In this document: positions 10,975-22,302 of the stretch, one piece after another | Position numbering within the stretch: position 1 is the stretch's first letter | Layout: the number at the start of each line of letters is the position of its first letter | Source: Ambrosia x helenae | Lineage: Eukaryota > Streptophyta > Magnoliopsida > Asterales > Asteraceae | Direction of reading: 5' to 3' | DNA length: 64,000 bases | Assembly: GCA_030844895.1 (NCBI GenBank) | Contig: CM061223.1 | Location: 14,209,994 to 14,273,993, forward strand | The notes under the pieces: generated by a model | What the model saw: only the letters and a program-made list of their open reading frames with translations | What the model was told of the DNA's origin: nothing | Databases searched by the model: none | Made by a program: the position numbers and the translations under genes

Positions 10975-11446
10975 TTGAGCAATTCAAAAGGTATGAGAAA
11001 TTATTTGGTTTTCTGTTTCCAGGGAATTGCAGATGAAGATCTTAAGTTGTCTTATCTTCTTGAAAATGCACTCAAGTTTGAAGAAAGATCGGATATTAAT
11101 GGTGAAGAACTTTATTCAGAGTTAAGGTTATTTAACGCATCAAAAACATTTAGCAACTCTATAGATGTTTTGGAGCATATGAAAGAAGAAAGTTATTTCC
11201 CAAATGCATGCATATTGCATATAGAATATTGTTGACCATTTCGGTCACGGTGGCATCTGCAGAAAGAAGTTTTTTCGAAATTAAAGTTATTGAAATCATA
11301 CTTATGATCCACAATGTCCCAAGAAAGACTTAACAGGTTAGCGATGATAGCTATCAAGAGTGAAATCTTAGATTGTATAAACTGCGTAGAGTTGATCCAC
11401 CAATTTGCTACTAAGAATGCTAGGAGAGCTTCACGAATCCTCGGTT
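10975..11446 (+). pseudogene. hAT transposase C-terminal remnant (ZMYM1/TTF-type)
   Basis: An open piece (10975-11235) gives residues such as GIADEDLKLSYLLENAL and DINGEELYSELRLF, the helical region before the hAT dimerisation domain. After a stop near 11233 the homology continues in other frames: a TVASAERSF-like stretch, then KLKLLKSYL, then SQERLNRLAMIAI, then FATKNARRAS. This order (SAERxFSKLKLIK...RLxxLxxLSI) is the dimerisation region of plant TTF-type/zinc finger MYM-type 1-like hAT transposases. At least two frameshifts and two stops show that it is dead. The N-terminus and the catalytic DDE core are absent. Confidence 0.7.
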
Positions 11447-11694
11447 AGATACTAGTCTATTACGGTATGTAATTTCACCCATTCTAATACTATTATTTGT
11501 CTAATTGTTACGTTTACTGCTATATCATTGATCTTACATAAAATTTAGTTTAAATTATTTAATTCCTTAAAGCCCAAGTTCCAACCAATAAGTTTTAAGT
11601 TATGTTGCCATCTCTAAAGTAAGCCTAATTGTATATATATATTCACAAACACACGCACCCACCTCAGGTAATCACTTGAATTGATACACGAAGG

Positions 11695-11895
11695 TTGAAG
11701 ACTTGAAGATAATCGACGCTTGTTGATTCCAATCATTTGATTTGAGCATCTTTCATTGTTTTCTTTGCATGTTATATGCTTTGTTTTTCTATAAATAATA
11801 AAATAATTATGAAAATGAAATAGACTAGGGAGTAGTAAGTTTGGTTTACGTAGAGCATTCTCTAAGTCAATGGTGAATGAGTGTTAGGTTGGAAA
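11695..11895. repeat. dispersed repeat, copy 2
   Basis: Second copy of the repeat at 10085-10255, in direct orientation, with GATTCCAATCATTTGATTTG, TTTCTTTGCATGTTATATGC and GAAATAGACTAGGGAGTAG text. It extends further right (AGTCAATGGTGAATGAGTG). Confidence 0.6.
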
Positions 11896-12178
11896 AAACG
11901 TAACACGTTAAACATCTATTTCTGAATTTTCTTAATAAAATACATTTTACTTGTATTTTGCAGTATTAAAAGTTTCAAACATTTTAGGTGTAAACTAAAT
12001 CACTTAGCCCAAACGTAGTGGCCGGGCATGAATTTAGCGCCCCCTCCCCTTAATTTTATTGGCTGCTACGAAATTCAAGAATCAAGACCACCATGCCAAA
12101 ATGTAGCGTTAAAAAATTAACGCCTTTCACTTGTTTAAGGCCCGGGGGCGGTGCGTTAGGCCGTAAGGGGCGCTAAAA

Positions 12179-12955
12179 ATGGCTACCAGCTTGGAACTAC
12201 CAGCTACCAGCCTCCAACTAATTTTGCCAAACATACCCCTAGTAGCTTTTCACTATAGAGCTTTTTCTCCTAACCTAAAAGCTTCCAACTCCTTCAACCA
12301 AACAAGGTTTTTTATTGAGTATAAGTTTTTTCTTAAAAGCTTGAAGCTTGAAGCTCCTAAAAGCTCTTAAAAGCTCCTTGCCAAACATACCCTTAAGAGC
12401 TTTTAAGAGCTTTAAGCTTTAAGATTTTAAGAAAAAGCTAAGCCTTGTTTGGTTGAAGGAGCTGGAAGCTTTTAGATTAGAGAAAAAACTCTGTAGTGAA
12501 AAGCTACTAGTACTAGCTTTTAAGAAAAAGCTCTACTAGCTACAAGCTTTTAATTAGTAATGATACAAATACCCATTTTATTTTAAAAATAAAATAAAAA
12601 CATTCTTTACAAGCTTTTAATTATGCATATTTGGTCATTTTATACATTTTATTAAAAGCTCCGGTTACTCTGCCAAGCACCAAAATATATTTAAAAAGCT
12701 TCCAGCCACCAGCTAATTTTGCCAAACATACCCTAAAAAAAAGTTCTACTAGCTACAAATTTTAATTAGTAAATGACACAAATGCCCATTTTATTTTAAA
12801 AATAAAATAAAACCCTTCTTTACAAGCTTTTAATTATGCACATTTTGGTCATTTTATTAAAAGCTCTAGCTACTCTGTCAAACAACAAAATATATTTAAA
12901 AAGCTTCCAGCTAACAACCACACCAGTTTTGCCAAACATACCCTATAAAGCACAT
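12179..12955. mobile_element. cluster of hAT-like MITEs with a large foldback
   Basis: The end motif TTTTGCCAAACATACCC occurs at least four times (about 12220, 12370, 12720, 12940) and its partner CCTTGTTTGGTTGAAGG occurs in both orientations. From 12239 to 12510 the sequence forms one long imperfect palindrome of two arms of about 130 bp (CTAGTAGCTTTTCAC...GTGAAAAGCTACTAG). To its right a segment (about 12530-12735) is directly repeated at 12740-12945. A 63-residue open frame at 12179 is low-complexity and not a gene. Confidence 0.65.
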
Positions 12956-14380
12956 AATCTCTATAAAGGTTAGTCTAAACATATGAACAATCTAGATCGG
13001 ATGACAACTTGTATAATAGGGAAAGTCAGGACATCAAAAGGTTCCATGTAAATCTCCCTTGTGAAATTCCATAATGTTGAACTTAGTAATATGGGTGAGC
13101 TCTGTGAAATAAAGTAATTACTTTAAACCTTCACTTTCGTGGGACCCCAAATTCTAAAAGATAATGTATTATATGTAAGTGAATTTGGTTTTGAAATTGT
13201 TGACAATGTGGTGTATAATCTATAATTATGCAGACACAAAAAGATATATGAATCATAAGATCTAAAGCATTTTTTTATTATGAAAATGGCTCCATGTTTG
13301 TTATCCGTTTTGGGTCTAAATTTTTTTTTGAGCCGGCCCTGCTTAGTAAGGGACTAACTGTCGCATGTAAGGTTGCGAAATAACTACAGTATTTATCTAA
13401 GGTTGAGCTTAGTAAGGGACTAACCGGCAATGTGTAAATATATGAACATTTATTTTTAATAGACGAACATTCACTATGTGATTCACATGCATTTGTGTTT
13501 ATCTATTATTGCAAGTTGCGGCAAGACATGCATAACACAATAAATTCAGAAAGAAAGGAACCTTTTCAACCCATCAAATTAAAGATATTGTCCCCTAACG
13601 ATATTTTATTGATAGTTTTGGGTAGGAATTTGAAAGAGATGAACGAGCTGATGTTGACATTGATACATGTCGAGTCTGTGAAATAAATACATCAAAGATA
13701 TTTAGTCAATAGTAGGGGTTCCAATTTTAAAAATGAAATACACATGAAGGAAGAAATTGAGATACTGTTAATGAAAACTAACACGTTTTTAAGAATTATT
13801 GTAATCCGGTTGGTAACTCTACATTATCCTTTCGGTTAGAAATTTTTGATAATATCAAACCTCGAATTCAGATTGTATCATGAACCTAGAAAACCGGGGT
13901 CTTAAAACACCGATTTTGTACGGCATCCCTACAATATGAATCCAAGTTCCAAGCTTTGAAATCGTGAATCTAAAGCTTCAGGGAGAATGAAGTAATTTAA
14001 AACATGATACAAAACTAAATTAAAAAAAGAAAGTTCAATGATGTTGAGATAGATCTTGTGATGAACCTTGTGTTGGTGAGAGATGAAAGTATTGAGATTT
14101 GCTAAGGAAAGTTTTTATCATTGTGAAGATGCGTTATGTTTAAAACTTTATATATATGGACTTGGAATGCATGTACGTTTGCCTTTTTAAGAGTGAAAAT
14201 AAAGGTTCATTACTAATTCAAATGGTTGATTTTAATTGTATAAAGGTTAAAATATTATGCAACCCAAAATGCGTTGACGGGTCAATTTAGATCCACTCAA
14301 ACTAGTGCACAGGTAAAAATGGACAACTATTATAAAGCTAGTTAGCACCATTAATGGCCTTTTTTTAGGGCCTCCGTTCC
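12956..14380. other. gene-free stretch
   Basis: Apart from the possible hAT right end near 13332-13343, no feature is recognisable. A 63-residue frame at 13495 matches nothing I know. Confidence 0.45.
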
Positions 14381-14399
14381 ACCTACTAGTTATCACAAC

Positions 14400-15190
14400 T
14401 ACCACCATCCCAGCATCATCACTGAAGGGATAGGGAGCCTAATCCGAAAGGCGTCCCTATCCCCGTACAATAGCAACCCCACGCCAGATCATGGCGCGGG
14501 AACACACTCGCGCGGGGACAAGCAATCAACATGTCTCGCGCGCCAAAGCATACGATAAGCAACATACAACACCTGATACGCGCGTGTTACCACGCGCGGA
14601 ATCTTCCCTTGGCACCTCTCATATGAAGTACAAGGAACGGCAGAAGGAAGATTCATAAAGATCCATGTCAGAGTACACACCAGCAGGAGAAGGACATGTG
14701 GCAGATGGTACAAAAGGTGAACGGCTACACTGTGCATGCTATCGTGAATAGTGACCAGCAGGCATTACCTCGCCAACTGTCAGACGTCACATCAGACAGC
14801 ATGGATAGCCTCAGCACTGTAGCAAGTACGACGTTACTGTGCACCACCAGAAATCCGCCACGTGTCCGGCTACAACAACGACCACACTATAACGTGACGT
14901 CATCAACAGTAATCTGCCTTTTCCCGCCATTCTCAGAAGAACCATGGGCTTGGGCCTCGGCTGGGCCCAGACCAATGGTATCACCCGTGGGCCATTCCAT
15001 GCAGCCCACTGCGGTGCCTATAAATAGGATTACATGCAACCCTTGTAGATTCATTCAGAAATAACCATCTCTACTGTACCCACTCATTGTAATCTCCCTT
15101 GTTATCAATAATATTCCGGTGTACTTACAGTGGACGTAGGTCATTAACGACCGAACCACTTAACTCTTGTGTTCTCACACACTTCACATA
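14400..15190 (+). mobile_element. probable LTR fragment (promoter-bearing)
   Basis: A GC-richer island has bZIP-type motifs (CCACGTGT, TGACGTCAT) and a clear TATA box (CCTATAAATAGG near 15019). Downstream text (CTTGTTATCAATAATATTCC, then GTGGACGTAGGTCATTA) resembles the R/U5 region of Gypsy-type LTRs. Exact ends, partner LTR, primer site and coding region were not found. A host promoter is the alternative, but no gene follows. Confidence 0.45.
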
Positions 15191-15758
15191 CACACTCATT
15201 TGCATTAATACTCACACGGGTTACCATTACGGTTTGGGTAAAGGATTAATCTGACAGTAACGTAAGTGTTAACCCCCCGGTGATTAGTCTTAATCTCCGG
15301 TATACTTATTGTTTCTTCAATCACCACTGACACACCTAACGTTGTTGCCTTTACTCCCCCATCAATGGCCAATCGCCACCACTCCACCACCGGTGTCATC
15401 ATGGGCGGAACTTTTATAGGACCAAAAGGGGTCTTGCCGTTGTTTTCGTGCTTAGAAGTGTATCTTTAGCCTATTAGGTTAATTAAATGATTTCTATTTG
15501 GTTGGGCTCATCCTGATCCCCCCACCCACATCCACACATTTATATGTTTAAGTTTCATCATTGATTGCCATCACGACCACCACCTATAGCCATCCTCACC
15601 ATCATCACCAACCACCGACTCAATTCAAATGGACTCCATTTTGGTCAAATTTGGTTTGACTCAAACCAAATTGATACCTTTTTATAACGACCCATTTTGT
15701 TCTGCACTCATATTGCTCATCATATTGACTAGTAACGAGAACCCGTCAAACCCATTTA

Positions 15759-16041
15759 GGGGCTGTTTGGTAGCCTCTTAATGAGGCTTTGAACCATTCA
15801 GTGCTGAATGATTCAGTATTCAGCACCTTTGTTTTAGCTTCTGAATGGAATGGTTAAGGCTGAATCATTAAGACTTGGGATATAGCTGAACCATTAAGCA
15901 CCGAACTAGGCTGAACCTTAATGAGACTTTCCTACTAATGTGGGACAAGAAAACTAACCATTAAGAGGTCCAACTTAATAATTCAGTACTTAACCATTCA
16001 GACATTTTATCCATTCAGCACTTAATCAACCAAACAGCCCA
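15759..16041. mobile_element. Tourist-like MITE, copy 2
   Basis: A 283-bp relative of the element at 1166-1317. It starts GGGGCTGTTTGGTAGCCTC and ends CAACCAAACAGCCCA, flanked by TTA on both sides (15756-15758, 16042-16044). The interior is a chain of TGAACCATTAAG/GCTGAATGATTCAG words, suggesting internal duplication relative to copy 1. Confidence 0.75.
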
Positions 16042-16808
16042 TTAGCTTGTCTTGGTTTACTTATTTCTACTGGTTCTAAAAATCCACTTGGGACAACGAT
16101 GAAGTATCCATCAGTCACAATGTGTTATGTCTTTATCAACACATTATAACATCATCGTTAAAGGATTGTAAAGGGTTGTACAACATAAAGTGATGAAGAG
16201 TTGTACCATTGAGAAATTGAAGTTGCACGTGTTTTGTATTACTTTGAAAGAAGCAATACGATAAATGGAAATAGCATTCAAAAAGTAGGCCCAATATAAT
16301 TTATTTTTTTCAAATTATTATTATTATTATTATTAGTCAAAATTACAGTGCACGTCCTTTACGTTTTCAGAAAACTACATTGCACGTCCTTAACGTTTAA
16401 AAGTTACAGTGCCTATCATTTACGTTTATTTTTTGTTTCACTCCAAGTCCTTTGTCACTAACTCCGTTAAAGTTTGGGGTTAAATCACTAATGTGCACAG
16501 CACATGATGGGTAGACTTGTCAATTTATACATTCTTTTAAACCCCAAACCTCTCACCCATATATCTCCTGCCTTTACATTCTTCCCTAAACATAAACCGA
16601 TCATCTCCTTCCTCCTCTCCTCTGTTTTTCAATTGATTAACAACACATATACAGAACTCAGAAGCAACGATGAAACATGGTGGTCGGTTTCATATTCGAC
16701 AACAGGAAGATATTTATCACAATAAGGATATATTCAGTACCTAACTGATCATCTCCTTCCCCTGTTATTTTATTTTTTTGCTGAATATGATTTGAATCAA
16801 ATGCAGAT

Positions 16809-17012
16809 ATGTATCCAGAAATATTTTCTATAATGCGGAATCATGGAGGTTACTTCACTTCTTTTCCTGGTTGTGAGTATGTCAATGGTCAACAAAGCTT
16901 TGTAGATTTATTGTCGATTGAAAGGTTCAGATATGCAAAGGACAAAGGGATGAAGGGCGTGCTACAAGTAAGAAGACCGTTCAAAAGACCAAGAAGCCAG
17001 TTGGTAAGATGA
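16809..17012 (+). pseudogene. MULE transposase N-terminal (PB1-like) remnant
   Basis: The frame starting at ATG 16809 gives MYPEIFSIMRNHGGYFTSFP, then GCEYVNGQQSFVDLLSIERF. The pattern FxxxxxHGGxFTxxPxxxYxxGxxxFVDLxxIxxF is the PB1-like N-terminal domain found in plant MuDR-type transposases. After about 45 residues the similarity ends in a Lys/Arg-rich tail (KRPRSQLVR) and a stop. A normal MULE transposase has several hundred residues more, including the MULE DDE domain and a SWIM finger. This is an internal-deletion relic, in the expected position just inside the left TIR. Confidence 0.6.
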
Positions 17013-17229
17013 ATGATCAAAAGACCAAGAAGTCGGTTCAAAAGGGTACAAAGAAGCCAATTGGAAAGAAGAAATGATGACTTGAATGAATTTCTTATTA
17101 TGTTCTTTTTGAAACTATGTTTTACTTATGTTTTGAATTTCTTATTATGTTCTTATGACTTGAATGAATTTCTTATTATGTTATTTTGGTACTATGTTTT
17201 GAATCTTAATGTTACTTATGTTGAATGTT

Positions 17230-17700
17230 GATTTGGTTTTATCTTTAATGTGCTGGTTGCATTTTATGGTTCAAATGGGTCAAAAGTATCATGAAAACAA
17301 TGCATTTTTTGGTTGTAAATGGCTGCATTTTATGCCCTTAGATGGCTGCATTTTTTCCTGCAAATCGCTGCATTTTTTTTATGAAAATGGCTGCATATTT
17401 TGGCTGCAAATGGCTACATTTTTTTGGTTGCAAATGGCCGCATTTTTTCCTACAAATCGCTGCATATTTTTGATAAAAAAAATGGCTGCATGTTTTGGCT
17501 GCAAATGGTTGCATTTTATGCCATTAAATGGATGCACTTTCTTGCTGGAAATGGGTCAGAATCATGAGGCTGCATATTTCAGGTTTAGCTGCATTTTCTC
17601 GCTGCAAATGGGTCAGAATATTATGGGCATTTTTTGTTCAAAACATTACATATGGGTTAGCTGCATTTTTTTGTTTAATACATTGCAAAATGGGTTAGAA
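17230..17700. repeat. GCTGCATTTT tandem repeat array
   Basis: About a dozen imperfect repeats of roughly 30-35 bp share the core AAATGGCTGCATTTTNT(GGCTGC). One frame stays open across them (17209-17706) but encodes only low-complexity Cys/Phe/Leu text, so I do not call a gene. Confidence 0.7.
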
Positions 17701-17711
17701 ACATGACTGAA

Positions 17712-17835
17712 TTATGGTTTCAAAACAAAGAGTTGCATACCATTCAAATGGGTTAAAACAAAGAATTGCATATATACCATTCAAATGGGTCAAAACAAAG
17801 AGTTGCATATATACCATTCAAATGGTTTTATTCAT
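17712..17835. repeat. short tandem repeat with GTTGCATA core
   Basis: Three to four copies of a roughly 38-bp unit, AAAACAAAGAGTTGCATATA then CCATTCAAATGGGTC, lie directly right of the GCTGCATTTT array. Confidence 0.65.
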
Positions 17836-17931
17836 TACATACATAAGTCACATTAACAAAAATAACATTAGAATTCGGATGGTTTTTCCATTACATATAT
17901 AAGTCGCATTAACAACCTTCTTCCATTACAT

Positions 17932-18379
17932 GCATCATTCACACTAACAACTTAGCAACAATAATAACAATTAGAATGACAATAAAAGTCAAGGATGTCC
18001 TTAGTCTTCTCGTGTCAGCTTCACTTTCTTTCAATTTGGCTTCCAACACATTTTTTTCTACTAGCAACTGTTCATTTGAAGCTTCAAGCACCTTAATTGC
18101 CCTCATTAAAGCCACCATTGCATCGACTGGTTGGTCATTTACCTATCCAATGAAACCTCTACATTCTGATCCCTATAAAGCCTAAACACATAAAAAATAA
18201 CCGACTTGTGACCCATAACAATAAAACCTCAACATCCTAAATTCTGGAAAGTGGAAAAATCTTATTTTTTTCGACCATACCTGTAGTGGACATGAATAGA
18301 ACAAACGTCCAGGGTTCCGAGATGTCCTATATACCTTTATGGTCGCCTCTCTCCCACATGAGCAGTAAACAATCGACAT
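17932..18379 (-). pseudogene. GRF zinc finger + coiled coil + membrane tail fragment
   Basis: Reading leftward from an ATG at 18379, MSIVYCSCGREATIKVYRTS then RNPGRLFYSCP matches the GRF-type zinc finger (CxCGxxA...NPGRxFYxCP). Homology stops at a possible splice donor (CAG|GTATGG near 18285). Further left on the same strand a frame at about 18150-17932 reads as a charged helical segment (VALMRAIKVLEASNEQLLVE, then NVLEAKLKESEADTRRLR) followed by a hydrophobic tail (FIVILIVIIVAKLL) and a stop. The order GRF finger, coiled coil, C-terminal membrane anchor is a known small plant protein type. The middle exon cannot be read without a stop, so it is either spliced differently or broken. Just inside the right TIR, opposite in direction to the PB1-like remnant. 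Confidence 0.55.
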
Positions 18380-18712
18380 TAGGGTTTTGATTAGGGGAAG
18401 ATTGGAGTTTTAAGGATGGTTTTCGGTTTCAAGGGATTAGGGTTTATGTTTGGAGAAGAATGTAAAGACATGAGATATATGGGTGAGAGGTTTGGGGTTT
18501 AAAAGGATGTATAAATTGAAAATTCTATCCATCATGTCTTGTGCACATGGGTATTTTAACCCCAAACTTTAACGGAGTTAGTGACAAAGGACTTGGAGTC
18601 AAACAAAAAATAAACGTAAAGGATAGGCACTGTAACTTTTAAACGTTATGGACATGCAATGTAGTTTTCTAGAAACGTAAAGGACGTGCACTGTAATTTT
18701 GTCTTATTATTA

Positions 18713-19071
18713 TTAACTCTACTCTTTTTAATTACAATGAAATACTTTGTACCTGATTAGTCATGAGTAGGGTTGTAATTCAGGCAATCGAATACAAGAC
18801 ATTCCAGGTTGAGCTTGAGCTCAAGCTTATATGAGCCAGCTTAGCATGGCTCATTTATTTTAATAAATCTGAAAAGTCAAACTCAAGCTCAGCTCGTAAA
18901 AAATTCAAGTTGGCTCGTTAATGTTTTTATTTTATTTTATTTCTTATTTATATTAATGTTGATAACACAAAATATAACATACATATACATATATATATAT
19001 ACTTTTTAAAAACTAAAAGACAAACTAAAAAGATTATATGCAATATTTTTGTTTTACATTTATATTTTGAA
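18713..19071. other. gene-free stretch with GAGCTC/AAGCTT words
   Basis: Repeated TTGAGCTTGAGCTCAAGC and GCTCGT words near 18800-18910 resemble the interior of common plant TIR elements. The same style of text appears at 48490-48660. No gene. Confidence 0.4.
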
Positions 19072-19652
19072 ACTGAGATTTTTTGGCTGTCGTGTAACGG
19101 GGTGAAAGTTAGGGATGGCCTTCTCCCCAGAGGGAATGGTAGACCCGAAAAAAGGGTGAAGTTCCTTGGAGGGGCCGTTAGTCGGGATTTTTTCCTTTAT
19201 CCAGGATTTAGCAGGGCAGAGAGCCTCGCGTGCAGTTGATCTTACGAACTCTTGCCCTGACTTCGGGATCCTCGGAGTGAACTCCTCTTACTCAGGTCTT
19301 ATATGGGGGGTCGCCAAGTTGTTTTTTGGGTTACGGACGTGCCAACCCCTTATGATGGACGAAGCAGTTTCATGTTTTGACAGGGGGCTCCAAGGAGCCA
19401 TTGAGGACATAGTGGCGGGCAGAGGGGCGTTCTTTGGAGACATACAACGACGTTTAGCATCCTTGTCGATACGCTTAGGAGGTTTAGGGCTTCTCTCAGC
19501 GATGGATGTTGGGGCTTATGCTTTTGTGGCTTCGAGAGCTCAATCTTGGAAACTTCAAGATCACATTTTAAGGAACACCGGGGTTGTTGGCATGGACTCG
19601 GACTACGTTCAGGCCCTCGACAGGTTAATGACTTTCTCCCGGGCTTTGATAT
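19072..19652 (+). pseudogene. reverse transcriptase C-terminal segment (RLE-type LINE)
   Basis: Readable pieces in shifting frames include VKVRDGLLP, KFLGGAVSRD, DLAGQRASRAVDL, GVAKLFFGLRTCQPL, MDEAVSCFDRGL and RRLASLSIRLGGLGLLSAMD, then VGAYAFVASRAQSW. The LGGxGL and A..A...SR text is typical of the thumb region after the catalytic YxDD in non-LTR reverse transcriptases; the catalytic part lies upstream and is missing. The frame is open from 19166 to 19752, but residues after about 19650 come from the inserted LTR. At least one frameshift separates the KFLGG part from the rest. Similar proteins are, from memory, common as uncharacterised entries in Asteraceae. Confidence 0.6.
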
Positions 19653-22261
19653 TGTCACACCCTCAAATTCCACTTGCAGGGTTTTACCGCGAGGCGCATG
19701 ACATACCAGGATCCAAGACAACGGTCACAATAAACGACATCTATATGCAATAAAAGTTACGTAGAAATACCAACCACGCAGTTTATAAGTAAAGTAGAAA
19801 ACGAAAGCGGAAGCAAAATTTAATGTTTACAAAACCAATATCAAAATATGAATGCAAACACAACCCGGTTTGCTTATGTATGCAAGACTAGACGCAGTGC
19901 GACTCCAGTGCGCCTAAGACTCATGCTACCTTAGCGACCTGAGAAAACATGCGATGTTAGACAACACATAAAGTGCCGGTGAGTCACAGAGATATAGTTT
20001 GTAAAAGTTTATCATAAGTAAGTCCAAACCCAACAACCCTTACATCTATACCTGATGCTAGCTAGACATCGTTACATGATACTATAGTGTCGTGAACCAT
20101 TGCTGACAAGATAAGAATGCCCCAAACCCGTCACCGGTTTATCACCCGGTGCCGTAAGATATAGGACAAATATGCACCCGCCACCGACCTCCAGTCGGCC
20201 CGAGTGGGGCTAGTCAAGCCCAATAGATCTATTCACACCTTCCCCGCTATCTACCCACATATTGATGGTTCACTGAGACATGAGAGGACTTTAATGATGA
20301 AAGTAAAGGTCACTAAGTATCCATGAGGTATCATGTAATATGTTGGTTTAAAAGTTAGAAAGTTTTACCGCATGTCTCTCCCCCAGAATGTTCCAAAAAC
20401 AGTAAAGAATGGGGCTGTGACACTCACCTTAGTTTGCGTTCCCAAAATAAGAATTAAGACAAGTCTTGATGATCCCAAATACCGGCGATCTATCAATAAA
20501 GGTTGTATAAGAGTTGTGACTAATAACCCCACGGCTAATTAGTCCCCGATTGTCCAGATCATGATTAAGTAAGTTTGAAAACGTGTTTGACAGTTTAACC
20601 GACACACTAGACTGACCTGACATCCCGTTGGCGACCCATTACACAAGATAATCAAGTACACATAGATTACACATAAGATTCAAGCATAAAACACGTAGTT
20701 TGTATCAAAAATCTCATTTTAGATAACGTAGGGTCGAACGTGGCTTTTCAGGGTCGAGGGTGGTTTTCTTTCCACATTCGCCCCTTTTCTTTCCTCCTTC
20801 GACCCCTTTAGAGCACATTCGACCATTTAGTGCAGGTTCGACCATCAGGATCCAGGTTCGACCCTGGAGATCCACCTTCGACCATTCGACCGGTCGAAGG
20901 TACTCTAGGTTCGACCCTGTCAGTTAATTTTCCCAAAAACGCATCATAAACATCCGAAAACATCACGAAACATCAAGAGTGACAGCAGTCAACTATCATT
21001 AACATACCCCCACGAAACCCTACTGATTTTACCCCAAAAATCTAGTTGTTTTACAAGTTTCCCAAAATAGTAAATTATGGAGATGTCACATCAAATGCAT
21101 GCAATCTTTACCCAATTAGGAAACTTTCTGAAATCAAACAATAATCAACTTAACATACTCAGGTTATCATGAACAAGAAACCCCCTATCATATCCTTATC
21201 ATTATCATCAAGAACAAGCTCTAGATCTAACACAAACTTCCCCAAAGTGACAAAACATCATCAATAATCAATTGTAACATGTTTCAATCATAACTCATTA
21301 TCAATAACAGTCCTAGATCGTTGTCATAACATCTATACAGCAAGTAATCATCAAACAATGCATAATACCACATTAACACATGTTAATTTGTATAAAAAAT
21401 CATTGTTTATGAATAGGTTTTATTTAGAAAGATATTAGGAAGGTTTTCATTCATAAAATATGTTGATATCAGATCTGGACTCTTGGGGTTTAAATGAAAA
21501 CGAATCAAAATTGTTTAAAAAGGATTTAGAATGAAGAACACACCTTAGATCTTCACTTGTAATGATTTAGAGAGTTGGATTATGTAAAATAAGCTCAAAA
21601 CCCCTTCCCCAATGATAAGAGTCGAAAGAGAGTGTTTAGAGGCGTATAGGGTTTGTGAAATGATTAAAAATGACTAAGGATGGTATTTATAGTATGTCCA
21701 GGTTCGACCCCTTCACGTGGGCGAACGTGGAGTTTGGGTGGTCGAACGTAATACTTTTAAAACAGCTAGCCAGGTTCGACCCTTCATGTGGGTCGAACGT
21801 AGTTTTATCTGGTCGAAGAAGACCCTTAACAGACTGAGGGCCAGGTTCGACCCTTCGAATAGTCGAACCAGGAAAGTGTCATTTTCTAGATTTCCAGTTT
21901 GTCGTGTTTAACACATTTTAACGCACCCTAAAACATGAACATGTAATCTTAATCTATGTTTAACATATATAGGCATGAACAATCATCTAAACATCATTTA
22001 AACACGTATTTGCATATAATCCACCACATAAGAATCAATCTACGCATAACACTTAATCTAGTTTATGTAATTCACCAATAACGGGACTCAAGACGCGTAT
22101 ATATGTAAAAGACACCAATGATCCTCCAGATCATTGAACTCTGGACAATACGTAAGAAAACCCCGACTCAACTAACCCAGTTAAGTACGTAATTAAACTG
22201 TTTCCCGCTAAGGTAGACTTATAAGTTTAAATATGTCAAGTCAAATATGCCGGGTGTCACA
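19653..22261 (-). mobile_element. solo LTR A
   Basis: 2609 bp, read on the reverse strand from TGTGACACCCGGC to GAGGGTGTGACA. The 5-bp duplication GATAT flanks it (19648-19652, 22262-22266), and no internal region or second LTR is present, so it is a solo LTR. TATA box near 21689 on the reverse strand (ACTATAAATACCATCC). Two repeat blocks (20725-20925 and 21700-21880) use the words GGTTCGACC/GGTCGAACC. Conserved inverted pair CTACCTTAGCG (22206-22216, reverse strand) and CGCTAAGGTAG (19926-19936, reverse strand). Confidence 0.88.
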
Positions 22262-22302
22262 GATATGGTCGGCTTTTCTAATAAGGACACCCCCCCCAAA
22301 AG

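Larger units (their letters stand above)
10849..13343. mobile_element. possible degenerate hAT element
   Basis: CAGGGCCGGCCCTGGC at the left and GAGCCGGCCCTG at the right form an 11-bp inverted end, and a broken hAT transposase C-terminus lies inside. No 8-bp target duplication matches (TGAATTTT versus CTTAGTAA), so the boundaries are uncertain. The interior also holds a dispersed repeat and foldback MITEs. Confidence 0.35.
16336..18703. mobile_element. Mutator-like element with ~265-bp TIRs
   Basis: The 9-bp duplication TTATTATTA flanks the element (16327-16335, 18704-18712); the left copy lies in a TTA run, so this alone is weak. The inverted termini are strong: about 265 bp (16336-16600 and 18440-18703) aligning closely by eye, with AAATTACAGTGCACGTCC at each tip. 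Inside, in order: a leader, a PB1-like transposase N-terminal remnant (+), GCTGCATTTT tandem repeats, GTTGCATA repeats and a GRF zinc-finger/coiled-coil fragment (-). The transposase core is missing. Confidence 0.85.

Noticed and set aside
12179..12370. 63-residue frame rich in Leu/Ser
   Set aside because: Lies inside MITE palindromes; low complexity.
14489..15064. Two frames (82 and 122 residues) in a GC-rich island
   Set aside because: The region has promoter and LTR features (TATA, bZIP sites). No protein family is recognised and the frames run into the leader.
17209..17706. 165-residue open frame rich in Cys/Phe/Leu
   Set aside because: It tracks the GCTGCATTTT tandem array. The unit lacks stops in that frame, and there is no domain or codon bias.
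19350..19721. 123-residue reverse frame
   Set aside because: Antisense of the reverse-transcriptase fragment; its N-terminus crosses into the inserted solo LTR.
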